A stretch of DNA of 42,996 nucleotides from Ruminococcus flavefaciens (GCF_900143025.1 NZ_FRCT01000017.1:23410-66405), one strand, 5' to 3'; positions 8,832 to 17,274 are shown, counted from the stretch's first letter. The notes: generated by a model from the sequence alone, not told the origin. Translations and numbers: made by a program.

Positions 8832-9315
8832 GCGCACTCTCCGAAGCAGTCTTGTCCTTTTCCTTGAAAACAAAGACCTTGCTAAGTATATAATTTGCAA
8901 TAAATATCAGTATCTGACTGAGGAATGTGATAAGTGTCTTGCCCATGCCGAGCCAGTCACAGCATACAAGGAATATTACCTCCTCCATTCCAAGCGTGGC
9001 AAGTCTCGCGCCGTAAAACGAAGCGAATACCTTCCAGAATTCCTTCGATGTTTTAGTCTCGTTCTTGAAAACATACTTCTTGTTGGTGAAGAACGCAAAA
9101 GTCACCGCACATATCCATGAGAATACAACGCCTGCTGTGCTCTCCCATTTCGGCTCGCCCGGGACGAGATAAAAAAGCAGCAGCTTTGTAACTATGGATA
9201 CTACCGTAGTAAGTCCACCGAAAACAAGATAAAGCCATTTCTCTTCATATTTATAATAAATATTCTGGAGCGGCTTCGGCAATATTGAAACGCACCACTT
9301 TATGAATTTCTCCAT
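8824..9315 (-). CDS. GtrA-family membrane protein
   Basis: 163 residues with four predicted membrane segments (about 28-50, 63-85, 97-118, 127-148). Two family-typical repeats close the pairs: FFTNKKYVFKN after segment two and ANYILSKVFVFK after segment four. GtrA-like proteins are thought to help move undecaprenyl-linked sugars across the membrane, but many are uncharacterised, and no glycosyltransferase is next to this one. It is followed by dusB with an eight-base overlap. Start ATG 9315 has an AAAGGATAATCGAT leader. Confidence 0.85.
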   Translation of the reverse strand: MEKFIKWCVSILPKPLQNIYYKYEEKWLYLVFGGLTTVVSIVTKLLLFYLVPGEPKWESTAGVVFSWICAVTFAFFTNKKYVFKNETKTSKEFWKVFASFYGARLATLGMEEVIFLVCCDWLGMGKTLITFLSQILIFIANYILSKVFVFKEKDKTASESAHE

Positions 9316-9349
9316 ATCGATTATCCTTTCAAAAAAACAATGCTTATAT

Positions 9350-9378
9350 ATAATAGCAGTTTATGAAGGTAATTGCAA
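9350..9378 (-). promoter_or_regulatory. Promoter of the gtrA-like/dusB operon
   Basis: Minus-strand TTGCAA (9373-9378), 17 bases, TATTAT (9350-9355). The spacer 9379-9511 has no other feature I can support. Confidence 0.5.
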
Positions 9379-9513
9379 GTCATTTCATGTGATTTTTTGC
9401 AGAATTCTGACATTTTCGTGCAAACTGTATCACCTCCTCCACATTATACAAACGAACAAGCAGCCAAAATTGTGACAAAAATTTTTTCCCGTTCACTCCT
9501 GGCTTCATAATAA

Positions 9514-9557
9514 AAAATGCCCGAAAGCCGTCTGTATAAACCGCCTTCGGACATTTT
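9514..9557 (-). terminator. Terminator of the YtrA-like ABC operon
   Basis: Inverted repeat AAAATGTCCGAAGGC...GCTTTCGGGCATTTT just after the CPBP gene, followed on the minus strand by a T-rich run. Confidence 0.75.
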
Positions 9558-9599
9558 CGATTCAAGTATGTCTATATTTTATTTGCCCCAACACTTATT

Positions 9600-10469
9600 T
9601 TACTTTACCGCAGTTTCCTTCTTCTTTCTGCAAGCCAGCACCATGCATATGCTTCCGCAAACGATTATCATCGGGAATACGGATATTATCATCATCCAGA
9701 ACTGGTTTGTTTTCAGCTCGAACGGTGTCTCATCTGCTTTTACCAAGAAGCTGCTTAATACGCTTGTAAGCACGGTATCAATGAGAATGTGGCACAATGC
9801 CGCAGGATACACCGAGTTTGTGCGCTTTGTCAGCCATGTGAGTATAGCAGACCAGAATATGCACATAACTATCATAGCGATAAATCCGCCGTATGGGAAG
9901 AAGTCGTAGTCTCTGCCGAAATCGTATCCGTAAGCCAGCAGAGGTCCGTGCCACAGCGCCCATATGCTTCCTGTAACGACTACAGCCAAAGGCGTTGGCA
10001 TAAATTCCTCAAGCTTTGGCGTAAGATAGGCTCTCCAGCCTAATTCCTCGCCTACTCCGTTTACGAATATGGCAATACCTGTGGTTATGGAGATAAACAC
10101 ATTCGCCGCAGCCATAGTGCTGTCGTTTGCAAAATAGCTTTCGGAAATACTTCCGTTCTTCACGATGAACAGATGAAGTATTACCGCACTCACAAAAGGC
10201 AGAGCTATGGGATAAAGTGCAGCAAGAATGTAGTATTTGCCGCTGCCTCTTTTTCCGAAACCGAGATATGCGTCACGAAAGCCCTCTTTAGTGACCAATC
10301 TTGTGATAATAACGGCTATCATAGGAAACAGCATAAGGCTGAAGCCTGCTATGCGGCTCGTAAGACTGCCCTTTCCGTCAGAGAATACAAAGCCTAAAAT
10401 ATACACGGGTACATACGTCAGCACCAGATAAATAAATATGCGGAGCAGAGTTTTCTTCTTATTTTGCAT
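9600..10469 (-). CDS. CPBP-family intramembrane metalloprotease (Abi)
   Basis: 289 residues with about eight hydrophobic segments. The catalytic motif is intact: GEELGWRAYL near residue 141 (EExxxR), then an HGPLLAYG segment and HILIDTVL near the end, supplying the expected Glu and His residues. CPBP proteases in Gram-positives are often bacteriocin self-immunity or CAAX-type processing enzymes. ATG 10469 is preferred to the upstream TTG because GGGAG lies nine bases before it. It overlaps the end of the permease gene by eleven bases and is the last gene of an operon of GntR regulator, ATPase and two permeases, which suggests resistance or immunity to a membrane-active compound (inference). 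Confidence 0.85.
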   Translation of the reverse strand: MQNKKKTLLRIFIYLVLTYVPVYILGFVFSDGKGSLTSRIAGFSLMLFPMIAVIITRLVTKEGFRDAYLGFGKRGSGKYYILAALYPIALPFVSAVILHLFIVKNGSISESYFANDSTMAAANVFISITTGIAIFVNGVGEELGWRAYLTPKLEEFMPTPLAVVVTGSIWALWHGPLLAYGYDFGRDYDFFPYGGFIAMIVMCIFWSAILTWLTKRTNSVYPAALCHILIDTVLTSVLSSFLVKADETPFELKTNQFWMMIISVFPMIIVCGSICMVLACRKKKETAVK

Positions 10470-11223
10470 AATTCTCAACTCCCTTCAGATACCACCTTAC
10501 GGAAAGCCTGTATGACAGGTAGTAAAGCGGCAGAACTGCCATTGCTCCCACGCCCAGCCAGAAAGCTTCCTTTTTAATAAATTCGGGGTCATTAAGCTTT
10601 TTGAACACGTTATCCCAGAATGTCTCCATATTTGCAAACATGGACGTATCGCCAAACAGAAAATACACAAATAGCACTATACATAAAAATACAACGATAC
10701 ATGACTTTACCATATATCCTACCTTAGAGCTGAAACGGAATATCAGCGGAAATTCTATGGCTCGCATGAAAATCTGCATATAGAATGCGCCAACGATAAT
10801 AGTAGTTGCGTCAACTTTCAGAGCGTCCATATCAGCAGCAAGGCTCTGTATGAAAATAAGTATTGTAACTGTGACCATTCCTATAAATAATGAGCAAAGA
10901 TACTTTACGCCAACAAAGCCTTTTATGCCTGTAGGCGTAGATGTGACATAATACGCCCATTTCTTGCGCTCGTCCTGTGGGATAAGTCCGTTCTGTATTA
11001 CGGCTGTGAAAAAATATGCAATACAGCAGGCTGATAGCCATATTATGCTCATAACATTTGTCAGCATCTGCTGATTAATTTCATCATCGAACCCCTTCTT
11101 TGCATCTGCATCGCAAACCTTGATAACAAATATAATAAGCAGCGGATATATCATTGCGCCCAACAGGTTTAATATGAGCTTCCTTGAGTTGAGCTTCAGT
11201 TCCTTATAAAGCAGACCTGTCAT
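10459..11223 (-). CDS. ABC-2 type permease subunit (second)
   Basis: 254 residues from ATG 11223, with AAAGGAGG eight bases upstream; the frame extends further up but only inside the preceding gene. Six hydrophobic segments (about 20-40, 60-85, 105-130, 145-165, 178-200, 222-245) with no soluble domain, as in small ABC-2 permeases. The start shares one base with the stop of the first permease (TGATG), so the pair is coupled and likely forms the transmembrane half of the exporter with the ATPase at 11991-12869. Confidence 0.8.
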   Translation of the reverse strand: MTGLLYKELKLNSRKLILNLLGAMIYPLLIIFVIKVCDADAKKGFDDEINQQMLTNVMSIIWLSACCIAYFFTAVIQNGLIPQDERKKWAYYVTSTPTGIKGFVGVKYLCSLFIGMVTVTILIFIQSLAADMDALKVDATTIIVGAFYMQIFMRAIEFPLIFRFSSKVGYMVKSCIVVFLCIVLFVYFLFGDTSMFANMETFWDNVFKKLNDPEFIKKEAFWLGVGAMAVLPLYYLSYRLSVRWYLKGVENYAK

Positions 11224-11990
11224 CAGTAACGCCTCCTTTCCAGTTCCTTCACGGTACGGAAATAGCACAGCACAAGACTGCCAACTATAATAAACGGCGC
11301 AGCTATGGCAGCTATCTCCACAAGCTTCTCCTGATAAGGCTCAGATACCTTTCTTATTGCTTCCTCACCCTTTAAGTAGGGATAGCGTACCTCTGCTTCC
11401 TTGATGCAATATATGATAAACTTTACAATTCCGAATACCAAAGCTGCAAAAGGGATAATTCCGTATGCGATATATGTTGTTATTGTCTTTGAAACTTCTT
11501 TGTGTCGCAATGCTGAGGGCAGAGTAATAAATGTGACCGATACGATCGCCGCCATAACAGCTAAATTCTTTATATGCTCCAGGCTTACGCCCTTTTTGGC
11601 AGCAAAGCCCAGTACCACTTCTCCCACAACAGCAAATAAAAAGCCGACAACAAGCAGTATGATGCGTGATACAAGCATAGAAGAAGCCATTTTCTTTTCG
11701 TCAACGGGAAGTGTATATGTGTATAGTCTCCAGCGTGACTTGTAATCGTCATACACAACGCCGTTCTGAGCTGCTGAAAAGCCTAATAAAGCCATTGCGC
11801 CTGTATAGAGGTAAGCCTGCGGATAAAATGAAGCTATCATCTGATTATTTTCTTCGTCCTTTGCAAGATTGCCTGCATAGGTGCTTATGAATACAAGAGA
11901 TATCATAAACAGAAATCCCAAAAACACCGCCAAAGTCAGAGCAAAATTCTTTCTCATAAGATAAAATTCACGGTAAACAAGCCCTTTCAT
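11223..11990 (-). CDS. ABC-2 type permease subunit (first)
   Basis: 255 residues, N terminus MKGLVYREFYLMRK typical of ABC-2 permeases, then six hydrophobic segments (about 16-40, 55-72, 100-125, 132-152, 170-195, 218-240). ATG 11990 directly follows the stop of the ATPase gene, with GGAGTGGAGATGA as ribosome site inside that gene. Substrate not identifiable from sequence. Confidence 0.8.
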   Translation of the reverse strand: MKGLVYREFYLMRKNFALTLAVFLGFLFMISLVFISTYAGNLAKDEENNQMIASFYPQAYLYTGAMALLGFSAAQNGVVYDDYKSRWRLYTYTLPVDEKKMASSMLVSRIILLVVGFLFAVVGEVVLGFAAKKGVSLEHIKNLAVMAAIVSVTFITLPSALRHKEVSKTITTYIAYGIIPFAALVFGIVKFIIYCIKEAEVRYPYLKGEEAIRKVSEPYQEKLVEIAAIAAPFIIVGSLVLCYFRTVKELERRRY

Positions 11991-12869
11991 TCATCTCCAC
12001 TCCTTTTTGCTGCGGTTGACATAGTAAAGCATTATGTCCTCAAGGGACGCATTATCTATGACCGCACCAGAGTATTTGCGGCTGCAAGCCGCCTTGTCGG
12101 ACACCATTACCTCTGCACCGAAATCGGATAATCTCGCACTTACGATGTCCTCGGGAGCTATGTCCTTATAGTCGTCCTTAGTGCATTTGAGTATGCCGTG
12201 ACTGTCGAGGATATCGTCCTTGTAGCCGCTTATAAGCACCTTTCCCTTGTCGATGAAGGTAACGCTGTCGGCTATTTTGTCAAGGTCTGAGGTAATGTGT
12301 GAGGACATGAGTATGGAATGTTCCTCGTTCTGTAAATATTCAAGGAAAATATCCAGTATCTCGTTTCTTACAACAGGGTCAAGTCCAGTTGTAGCTTCGT
12401 CCATAATGAGAAGCTTAGCATTGTGTGAAAGTGCGGAGGCTATCTGCAATTTCATCTTCATGCCCTTCGAGAACTTGCCGAATTTCTTCTTTTTCGGCAG
12501 CGCAAAGCGGTCAAGATAGCCGAAAAACGTGTCTGTGCTCCACTCCTCGAATATCTCGCGGAGTATCTTGTCTAAAGCTATGGCATTGAGTCTGTCGTCA
12601 AAGGGCAGCTCGTCAAATACCGCAGCTATCTGCTTTTTCGCCTCGTATTCGTCATTTACACTGTCATAGCCGAGAAGCTTTATCTCGCCCCCGTCCTTTT
12701 TAACGATGTTGAGCAGCGCATTTATAGTAGTAGTCTTGCCTGCGCCGTTCTGTCCGATAAATCCCATGATACTGCCCTTTGGTACGTTGAAGCTCACTTT
12801 GTCGAGGGTGAAGCCGTCGTATTTTTTGGTCAGGTCTTTAATTTCAATAGCATTTTCATATTCATTCAT
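11991..12869 (-). CDS. ABC transporter ATP-binding protein
   Basis: 292 residues. Walker A GQNGAGKTT (about residue 37), signature region FGKFSKGMKMKL (about 133; a KGM-type variant of LSGGQ seen in many ABC-2 ATPases), Walker B LLIMDEATTGLD (about 155) and an H-loop SSH. The C-terminal 80 residues are the usual extension of this exporter subfamily. It resembles the YtrB/BcrA-type ATPases found behind GntR/YtrA regulators. ATG 12869 overlaps the regulator's stop by eight bases. Confidence 0.9.
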   Translation of the reverse strand: MNEYENAIEIKDLTKKYDGFTLDKVSFNVPKGSIMGFIGQNGAGKTTTINALLNIVKKDGGEIKLLGYDSVNDEYEAKKQIAAVFDELPFDDRLNAIALDKILREIFEEWSTDTFFGYLDRFALPKKKKFGKFSKGMKMKLQIASALSHNAKLLIMDEATTGLDPVVRNEILDIFLEYLQNEEHSILMSSHITSDLDKIADSVTFIDKGKVLISGYKDDILDSHGILKCTKDDYKDIAPEDIVSARLSDFGAEVMVSDKAACSRKYSGAVIDNASLEDIMLYYVNRSKKEWR

Positions 12870-13245
12870 TTTCTGCCCCTCCGTATATCAGTTCGAGCAT
12901 TTCTTTAAGTTCGTCAAGTCCTATCTCGCACTGTCTTGCCTTATCGCAGACCTGTGTGAGGAGAGCCTCTGTCTGACGAAGATATTCCTCGCGGAGAAGC
13001 TCTGTATTCTGTCCCTTGACGAAGCTGCCCTTACCCGTGTACGACTCGATAAAGCCGTCACGCTCCAAGTCCTCATAAGCGCGTTTCGTAGTTATAACGC
13101 TTATGCGGAGCTGCTGTGCAAGTGTACGCATAGAAGGCAGAGCGTCCCCTGCTTTCAGTGTACCGTTGAGGATAAGCCCCTTTATCTGGTCTGAGATCTG
13201 CTGATATATGGGCTCACCCGATGAATTGCTGATAATAATATCCAT
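12862..13245 (-). CDS. GntR-family repressor, YtrA subfamily
   Basis: 127 residues from ATG 13245 (GAGGTGG just upstream; a TTG twelve bases earlier is less likely). N-terminal winged helix: PIYQQISDQIKGLILNGTL, then LPSMRTLAQQLRISVITTKRAYEDLERDGFI, then GKGSFV. The short C-terminal helical tail without an effector domain is the YtrA type. Such regulators usually repress their own ABC operon and respond to cell-wall antibiotics or related stress. Palindromic sites over the promoter (13262-13302) fit autorepression. Confidence 0.9.
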   Translation of the reverse strand: MDIIISNSSGEPIYQQISDQIKGLILNGTLKAGDALPSMRTLAQQLRISVITTKRAYEDLERDGFIESYTGKGSFVKGQNTELLREEYLRQTEALLTQVCDKARQCEIGLDELKEMLELIYGGAENE

Positions 13246-13261
13246 AGTCCACCTCAATATT

Positions 13262-13309
13262 GTATATATACGTTATACACATTATATCATTTATATACAC
13301 ACTTGTCAA
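13262..13309 (-). promoter_or_regulatory. Promoter and probable YtrA-like operator
   Basis: Minus-strand TTGACA (13304-13309), 17 bases, TATAAT (13281-13286), a consensus promoter. Over and just after the -10 lies the near-palindrome GTGTATAACGTATATATAC (13262-13280), and a second half-site-like GTGTGTATATAA (13291-13302) lies in the spacer. GTRTATA...TATAYAC sites are typical for YtrA-type GntR proteins. Confidence 0.7.
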
Positions 13310-13378
13310 GTGGCTTTTGAAAAAAGTTGAGAATTGAGAGTTGAGAGTTATTTTTTCAGCGGGCGAGTTTGAGGCTGG

Positions 13379-13553
13379 CGGGCGGCGGAACGCCGTCCCT
13401 ACACTGTGTCATTTATGGTCTTTTCGGGACTTGCGGGCGCACACTGTGCGCCCCTACTATGAGCTCATGTGATTTTATCGGGACTGGCGGACGACCAATG
13501 GTCGTCCCTACAGGCTAACGGCTCGCGGGCTGATGTGGGCATCAGCCCCTACA
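13379..13553. repeat. Tandem set of four related hairpin modules
   Basis: Four modules of about 25-30 bases with the same frame, (G)CGGG-stem-CCCTAC(A), but different stems: GGCG-GAA-CGCC (13381-13400), GGGCGCAC..GTGCGCCC (13437-13455), GGACGACC-AAT-GGTCGTCC (13490-13508) and GGGCTGATG..GCATCAGCCC (13528-13550). Spacers of about 25-35 bases differ. An AGGCTAACGGCT unit sits between modules three and four. The rest of the gene-free stretch 13560-13900 holds an AT-rich unit (AATTCCTAATTCCGCATTCC near 13764) that recurs near 36905, and no gene. Confidence 0.7.
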
Positions 13554-13909
13554 TATTAACACCTTTCACTATAGGACTGAAAAACCATGAAATTCAATGG
13601 GAAACCATTGATTATTGAAATAAAAATTTTTCGGTTCTATGTTTTTCACAAAGTTTGCCGCCTGTATTTGTGTGCTTTTCACAGTGCAGACGTTTTTTAG
13701 TTAAGAGTTACGGAGTCGCCTGCGGCGATATTATTCAATAATGTGAACGTAGCGAACACGTCAATTCCTAATTCCGCATTCCGAATTGATAATTGCGTAT
13801 TATCGGGACGTCGAGAACACCGTCCCATACTAATCTCTCAAAGATGTATATGATACACAAATAAAAACAACGTTTTTTAGTCAAAATCGCCTATTTTGAA
13901 AAAATAATA

Positions 13910-13938
13910 TAGACAAGTAGCAAAAAATAATATATAAT
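13910..13938 (+). promoter_or_regulatory. Promoter of rsmD-coaD operon
   Basis: TAGACA (13910-13915), 17 bases, TATAAT (13933-13938). The leader to 14020 includes a CCGCAG..CTGCGG hairpin at about 13984-14005. Confidence 0.65.
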
Positions 13939-14020
13939 AAGATGTATATATAATTCGGTATCCGTATGCCGTAAATGCGGAAACCGCAGTTTCACCGCTG
14001 CGGCTTCGGAGCACTAAAAC

Positions 14021-14578
14021 ATGAGAGTTATCACAGGCATTGCAAGAGGCCGTAAGCTTGTCGCTCCAGAAGGTCTTGACGTAAGACCTACAGCCGACAA
14101 GGTAAAGGAAGGAATTTTTTCCGCTGTTCAGTTCGAGCTTGAAGGCGCAAGGATACTCGATCTCTTCGCTGGAAGCGGTCAAATGGGTATCGAAGCACTC
14201 AGCCGCGGAGCTGACCACGCTGTATTTATCGACAGCTCACTCCGCTCTATAAGATGCGTAAACGAAAATCTGCGCAATACAGGCTTTGAACGACAGTCAG
14301 AGGTCATTAACCGCGACAGCTACGATTACATCAAGCTCACCGCTCAGACCTTCGATATCATTATCCTCGATCCGCCCTACAGACACAGCCACATAGCAAA
14401 TATACTCCCCTTTGCGGCAAAAAAACTCCGCGACGGTGGACTTATAATATGTGAGTATGAATGTGAAGCTGAGGAGCCTGCGGCTCCCGAGGGAATGACA
14501 CTGAGAAAGACCTACCGCTACGGCAAGATCAATGTCTCTATTTTCTGCAAACCGTCCGAGGAGGTGGCTGAAGAATGA
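14021..14578 (+). CDS. rsmD: 16S rRNA (guanine(966)-N2)-methyltransferase RsmD
   Basis: 185 residues. The N-terminal MRVITGIARGRKLVAP is a family signature, followed by RPTADKVKEGIFSAV, the SAM-binding loop LDLFAGSGQMGIEALSRGA and the catalytic LDPPY (about residue 120). Full length for the family, which modifies G966 in the 30S subunit. GGAG lies nine bases before the ATG. The stop overlaps coaD (ATGA), a common pairing in Firmicutes. Confidence 0.95.
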   Translation: MRVITGIARGRKLVAPEGLDVRPTADKVKEGIFSAVQFELEGARILDLFAGSGQMGIEALSRGADHAVFIDSSLRSIRCVNENLRNTGFERQSEVINRDSYDYIKLTAQTFDIIILDPPYRHSHIANILPFAAKKLRDGGLIICEYECEAEEPAAPEGMTLRKTYRYGKINVSIFCKPSEEVAEE

Positions 14579-15066
14579 GAAGAATAGCCGTTTGTCCCGG
14601 AAGCTTCGACCCTGTTACACTGGGTCATCTGGACATAATAACAAGAGCTTCCAAGCTTTTTGACAAGGTAATAGTCCTCATATCGCGCAATGCAGGCAAG
14701 GCTCAGCCAAGCTTCACGGCTACGGAGCGTATGCTGATGATAGAACAGGTCACACGCGACCTTGATAACGTAGTAATAGATATACTTGACGGACTTCTTG
14801 CGGACTACGTAAGAAACGTAGGTGCAGTAGCTATCGTAAAGGGTCTGCGAGCTGTCAGCGACTTTGAATACGAATTCCAGATGGCTCTTGCCAATAAAAA
14901 GCTTTATGCAGGAGCTGAAACTGTCTTTCTGACCACAGCTACCGAGAATATGTATCTCAGTTCAAGCTTAGTAAAGCAAATAGCGTATTTCGGCGGCGAT
15001 ATCAGCCACTTTGTTCCCGAAGATATTCTTGATGATATAAAACAAAGACTTATTAAGGAGAGGTAA
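14575..15066 (+). CDS. coaD: Phosphopantetheine adenylyltransferase
   Basis: 163 residues, normal length. Makes dephospho-CoA from 4'-phosphopantetheine and ATP, the penultimate CoA step. Nucleotidyltransferase marks: CPGSFDPVTLGHLDII with the (H/T)xGH element, KGLRAVSDFEYEFQMA and the ENMYLSSSLVKQIA (ISSTxxR-like) loop. Coupled to rsmD by a four-base overlap. Confidence 0.97.
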   Translation: MRRIAVCPGSFDPVTLGHLDIITRASKLFDKVIVLISRNAGKAQPSFTATERMLMIEQVTRDLDNVVIDILDGLLADYVRNVGAVAIVKGLRAVSDFEYEFQMALANKKLYAGAETVFLTTATENMYLSSSLVKQIAYFGGDISHFVPEDILDDIKQRLIKER

Positions 15067-15071
15067 TCATT

Positions 15072-15569
15072 ATGAGCATTGATGAGATTTTAGAAGAAAT
15101 GGACGAACTTCTTGACAAGGCGTCCTCTGTCCCATTCGTATCCCATAAGAAAGTCATAGACGGCGAGCGTATGCGCGAGCTTATCAACGATGTCCGTCTT
15201 AATATGCCTCACGAGCTCAAGGAGGCAAAGAAGATAGAATTCGACTGCCAGCGTATCCTCAACGAGGCTAAGCTCAATGCAGAGTCTATTATCCGCAAGG
15301 CTGAGGAACGTGCAGCTCAGATAGTTTCACGCGAGGCTATCGTTACAGAGGCTAAGAAAAAGGCTCTGGATATGCTCACAAAGGCTCAGACAGCTGCCAA
15401 GAACCTCCAGCAGAACGCTGCTGCTTCAGTTGCAAAAATGCTCAATGATACCGAGAATTACTACACAAGAAATCTCCAGAGCATAAAGACTGTAAAGAGC
15501 AAGCTCAGCAGCACAGTTTCAGCAGGTCTCAGCATGAACAGCATGGATAAAAAGAACGGCTTACAGTAA
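15072..15569 (+). CDS. Coiled-coil protein, ATPase subunit H/B-like
   Basis: 165 residues, no signal or membrane segment. From about residue 45 to 140 it is a long charged helix with Ala-rich heptads (NEAKLNAESIIRKAEERAAQIV...EAKKKALDMLTKAQTAAKNLQ), resembling subunit H or b of rotary ATPases and DivIVA-like coiled coils. No rotary ATPase genes are nearby, so a stand-alone structural role is likelier. GGAGAGG precedes the ATG; third gene of the rsmD-coaD transcript. Function not recognised. Confidence 0.7.
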   Translation: MSIDEILEEMDELLDKASSVPFVSHKKVIDGERMRELINDVRLNMPHELKEAKKIEFDCQRILNEAKLNAESIIRKAEERAAQIVSREAIVTEAKKKALDMLTKAQTAAKNLQQNAAASVAKMLNDTENYYTRNLQSIKTVKSKLSSTVSAGLSMNSMDKKNGLQ

Positions 15570-15586
15570 GAAAAGAAAAAAATACA

Positions 15587-15617
15587 GCCATAGCATTTTA
15601 TATGCTATGGCTTTTTT
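15587..15617 (+). terminator. Terminator of rsmD operon
   Basis: GCCATAGCAT-tttat-ATGCTATGGC (15587-15611) followed by a run of T. Confidence 0.9.
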
Positions 15618-15700
15618 GTTTATCCTATCCATTCACGGTCATATCAGCATACTCTGATTGTGCAGACTTACAATATTTAAAGCAATACTTTAAATTCTTA

Positions 15701-15729
15701 TTGACAGGCTTTAATTGTTATGATATAAT
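15701..15729 (+). promoter_or_regulatory. Promoter of the DUF2975/XRE pair
   Basis: TTGACA (15701-15706), 17 bases, TATAAT (15724-15729). ACTTTAAA-like words recur on both sides (about 15688, 15760, 15773) and could be sites for the encoded XRE regulator; that is only a suggestion. Confidence 0.75.
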
Positions 15730-15794
15730 GTCATCACAGAACAGCACAGAAACTTTAAATAATTAAACTTACACTTTAAAAAGGAGATGTTTTT

Positions 15795-16253
15795 ATGAAC
15801 AACACAATTTCCAACAGCCTTAAAAGCCGCACCTTTGCCGATACTATTATTTCATGTTTATTATGCTTTGTAGAACTGGGATTTGCCGTGTATCACATCA
15901 TAGAATATATATGCGGAGGCTCACCCGAGTGCATAAGCAACGCCGTATACAGCTTTATCATTGCTGTCGAGCTGGGACTCCTAAGCCTTATATTGCTCGA
16001 AATAAAGAAAACAGGAAAGCCCTTCTCAAAGAAGATAATAATAAAGCTCCGTGCAATGGCGTTAGTGCTTATAATTGGCGGTCTTATGCCAAGAATTGAT
16101 GAAATAACAAGCGAAGGCGGCAACGAAGCATTATCATTTACATTAAATTCAACGAATATGCTGATAATATTCATAGGTATTATGATCGGCATTTTATCTG
16201 AGATATTCGTATACGGTCACAGTCTACAGCAGGACAACGACCTTATTGCGTAA
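15795..16253 (+). CDS. DUF2975-like four-helix membrane protein
   Basis: 152 residues with four hydrophobic segments (about 15-37, 48-68, 83-103, 118-140), the last two separated by a polar stretch (MPRIDEITSEGGNEALSF). AAAAAGGAGATG precedes the ATG. Size, topology and the XRE gene behind it match the widespread DUF2975/YozG-type pairs of Firmicutes, in which the small regulator controls the membrane protein. The biochemical role of the family is unknown. Confidence 0.7.
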   Translation: MNNTISNSLKSRTFADTIISCLLCFVELGFAVYHIIEYICGGSPECISNAVYSFIIAVELGLLSLILLEIKKTGKPFSKKIIIKLRAMALVLIIGGLMPRIDEITSEGGNEALSFTLNSTNMLIIFIGIMIGILSEIFVYGHSLQQDNDLIA

Positions 16254-16263
16254 GAGGTGCGGA

Positions 16264-16500
16264 ATGGCTATAATAATCAGACTTGACAGAATAATGGCTG
16301 ACCGCAAGATGTCCCTGAATGAGCTTGCGGAAAGAGTGGGCATGACCAATGTCAATCTCTCCAACCTGAAAACAGGCAAAATGAAGGGCATACGCTTCGA
16401 GACCATGAATGCTATATGCGAGGTGCTCCAATGCCAACCGGGCGACCTGTTTGAACACGTTTCCAAGCCCGAAGATATTTTGGAACATATCAAGAAATGA
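16264..16500 (+). CDS. XRE-family helix-turn-helix regulator (YozG-like)
   Basis: 78 residues. The whole protein is one Cro/CI-type HTH: IRLDRIMADRKMSLNELAERVGMTNVNLSNLKTGK, then the family-typical RFETMNAICEVLQCQPGDLFE. ATG 16264 has AGAGGTG upstream; an in-frame TTG at 16246 overlaps the previous gene and is less likely. The ATG lies eleven bases after the membrane-protein gene, and the pair ends at a strong terminator. Confidence 0.92.
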   Translation: MAIIIRLDRIMADRKMSLNELAERVGMTNVNLSNLKTGKMKGIRFETMNAICEVLQCQPGDLFEHVSKPEDILEHIKK

Positions 16501-16502
16501 AA

Positions 16503-16526
16503 AAGCTCCCCTTTCGGGGAGCTTTC
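16503..16526. terminator. Bidirectional terminator
   Basis: AAAGCTCCCC-tttc-GGGGAGCTTT with A/T runs on both sides, between the convergent XRE gene and the DUF3592-like gene. Confidence 0.88.
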
Positions 16527-16538
16527 TTTATGCTATTA

Positions 16539-17186
16539 TTACTTTATCAGCATTACGATCAAATCCCATATCAGGTCAAAACCCGTTTTGCATATAATTA
16601 ATATAAATGCTCCCAGTTCTTTCCTTGCTGATATACCATTCTCACGCTTCTTTTTATATTCCTTTGTTCGAGGATAAACAATAAGACCTGCTATAGAAAA
16701 CAAAAAGAAAACTATATGCATGACAAAATCGAATCGTTCTTTCTGTATTCTCGTAAACCCAAGTGTCGAAGGCATGGTCATTATAAAAACTACCACCCAT
16801 ACCACAAAGAGTATTATCGAGCCGATCATATAATTCCGCCAAACGAGCTGAGGCTCTTTATCGCCTTTAACATATGAATTACGCGGCTTATTCTTATCAT
16901 ACAGAACTGTCACAGACAGTCCTTCCTGAAAGCTTTCTCCTTCTTCGCTTGTGCACATCGAAGCTTTATATTGCCTGCCGCCAACAGAATAAGCGACCTT
17001 CAAAGTATAAACAGTCTTTTTATCTCCGCTGTCAGGCTCTTTATAATCCTGCTTCGTGACCTTAACTATCTCCCCGTCCGCCTCAGATGTAAGTGACGAT
17101 ATATCCTTTTTCTTCATATACCAGCGTATCACATACAACATAAAAAATACCATAACAATGGTTATACACAAAAATAAAATGAACAT
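16539..17186 (-). CDS. DUF3592-like membrane protein
   Basis: 215 residues: an N-terminal membrane helix (2-22), an extracytoplasmic-type beta domain (about 35-108; ADGEIVKVTKQ...YTLKVAYSVGGRQYKAS...GLSVTVLYDKNKPRNSYV), then helices at about 120-140 and 155-172 and a hydrophobic C terminus (about 190-213). The beta domain has the DUF3592 pattern (exposure of G.I, V.Y...G..Y, V.V.Y.P..P..S). Function unknown. The ribosome site GGAGGGG precedes ATG 17186. No clear promoter of its own was seen. Confidence 0.6.
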   Translation of the reverse strand: MFILFLCITIVMVFFMLYVIRWYMKKKDISSLTSEADGEIVKVTKQDYKEPDSGDKKTVYTLKVAYSVGGRQYKASMCTSEEGESFQEGLSVTVLYDKNKPRNSYVKGDKEPQLVWRNYMIGSIILFVVWVVVFIMTMPSTLGFTRIQKERFDFVMHIVFFLFSIAGLIVYPRTKEYKKKRENGISARKELGAFILIICKTGFDLIWDLIVMLIK

Positions 17187-17223
17187 GATTTCCCCTCCAT
17201 ATCCCCGTTTCTATAAAACAAAA

Positions 17224-17245
17224 GGCTGCCGCAAAGCGACAGCCC
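17224..17245 (-). terminator. Terminator of pckG
   Basis: Minus-strand GGGCTGTCGC-ttt-GCGGCAGCC followed by TTTTGTTTT, right after the pckG stop. Confidence 0.85.
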
Positions 17246-17274
17246 TTATATTTACAAGTTACTTTTATCGGAAA

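Noticed and set aside
13379..13553. CRISPR array
   Set aside because: Repeats are not identical, spacers are irregular and no cas genes are present.
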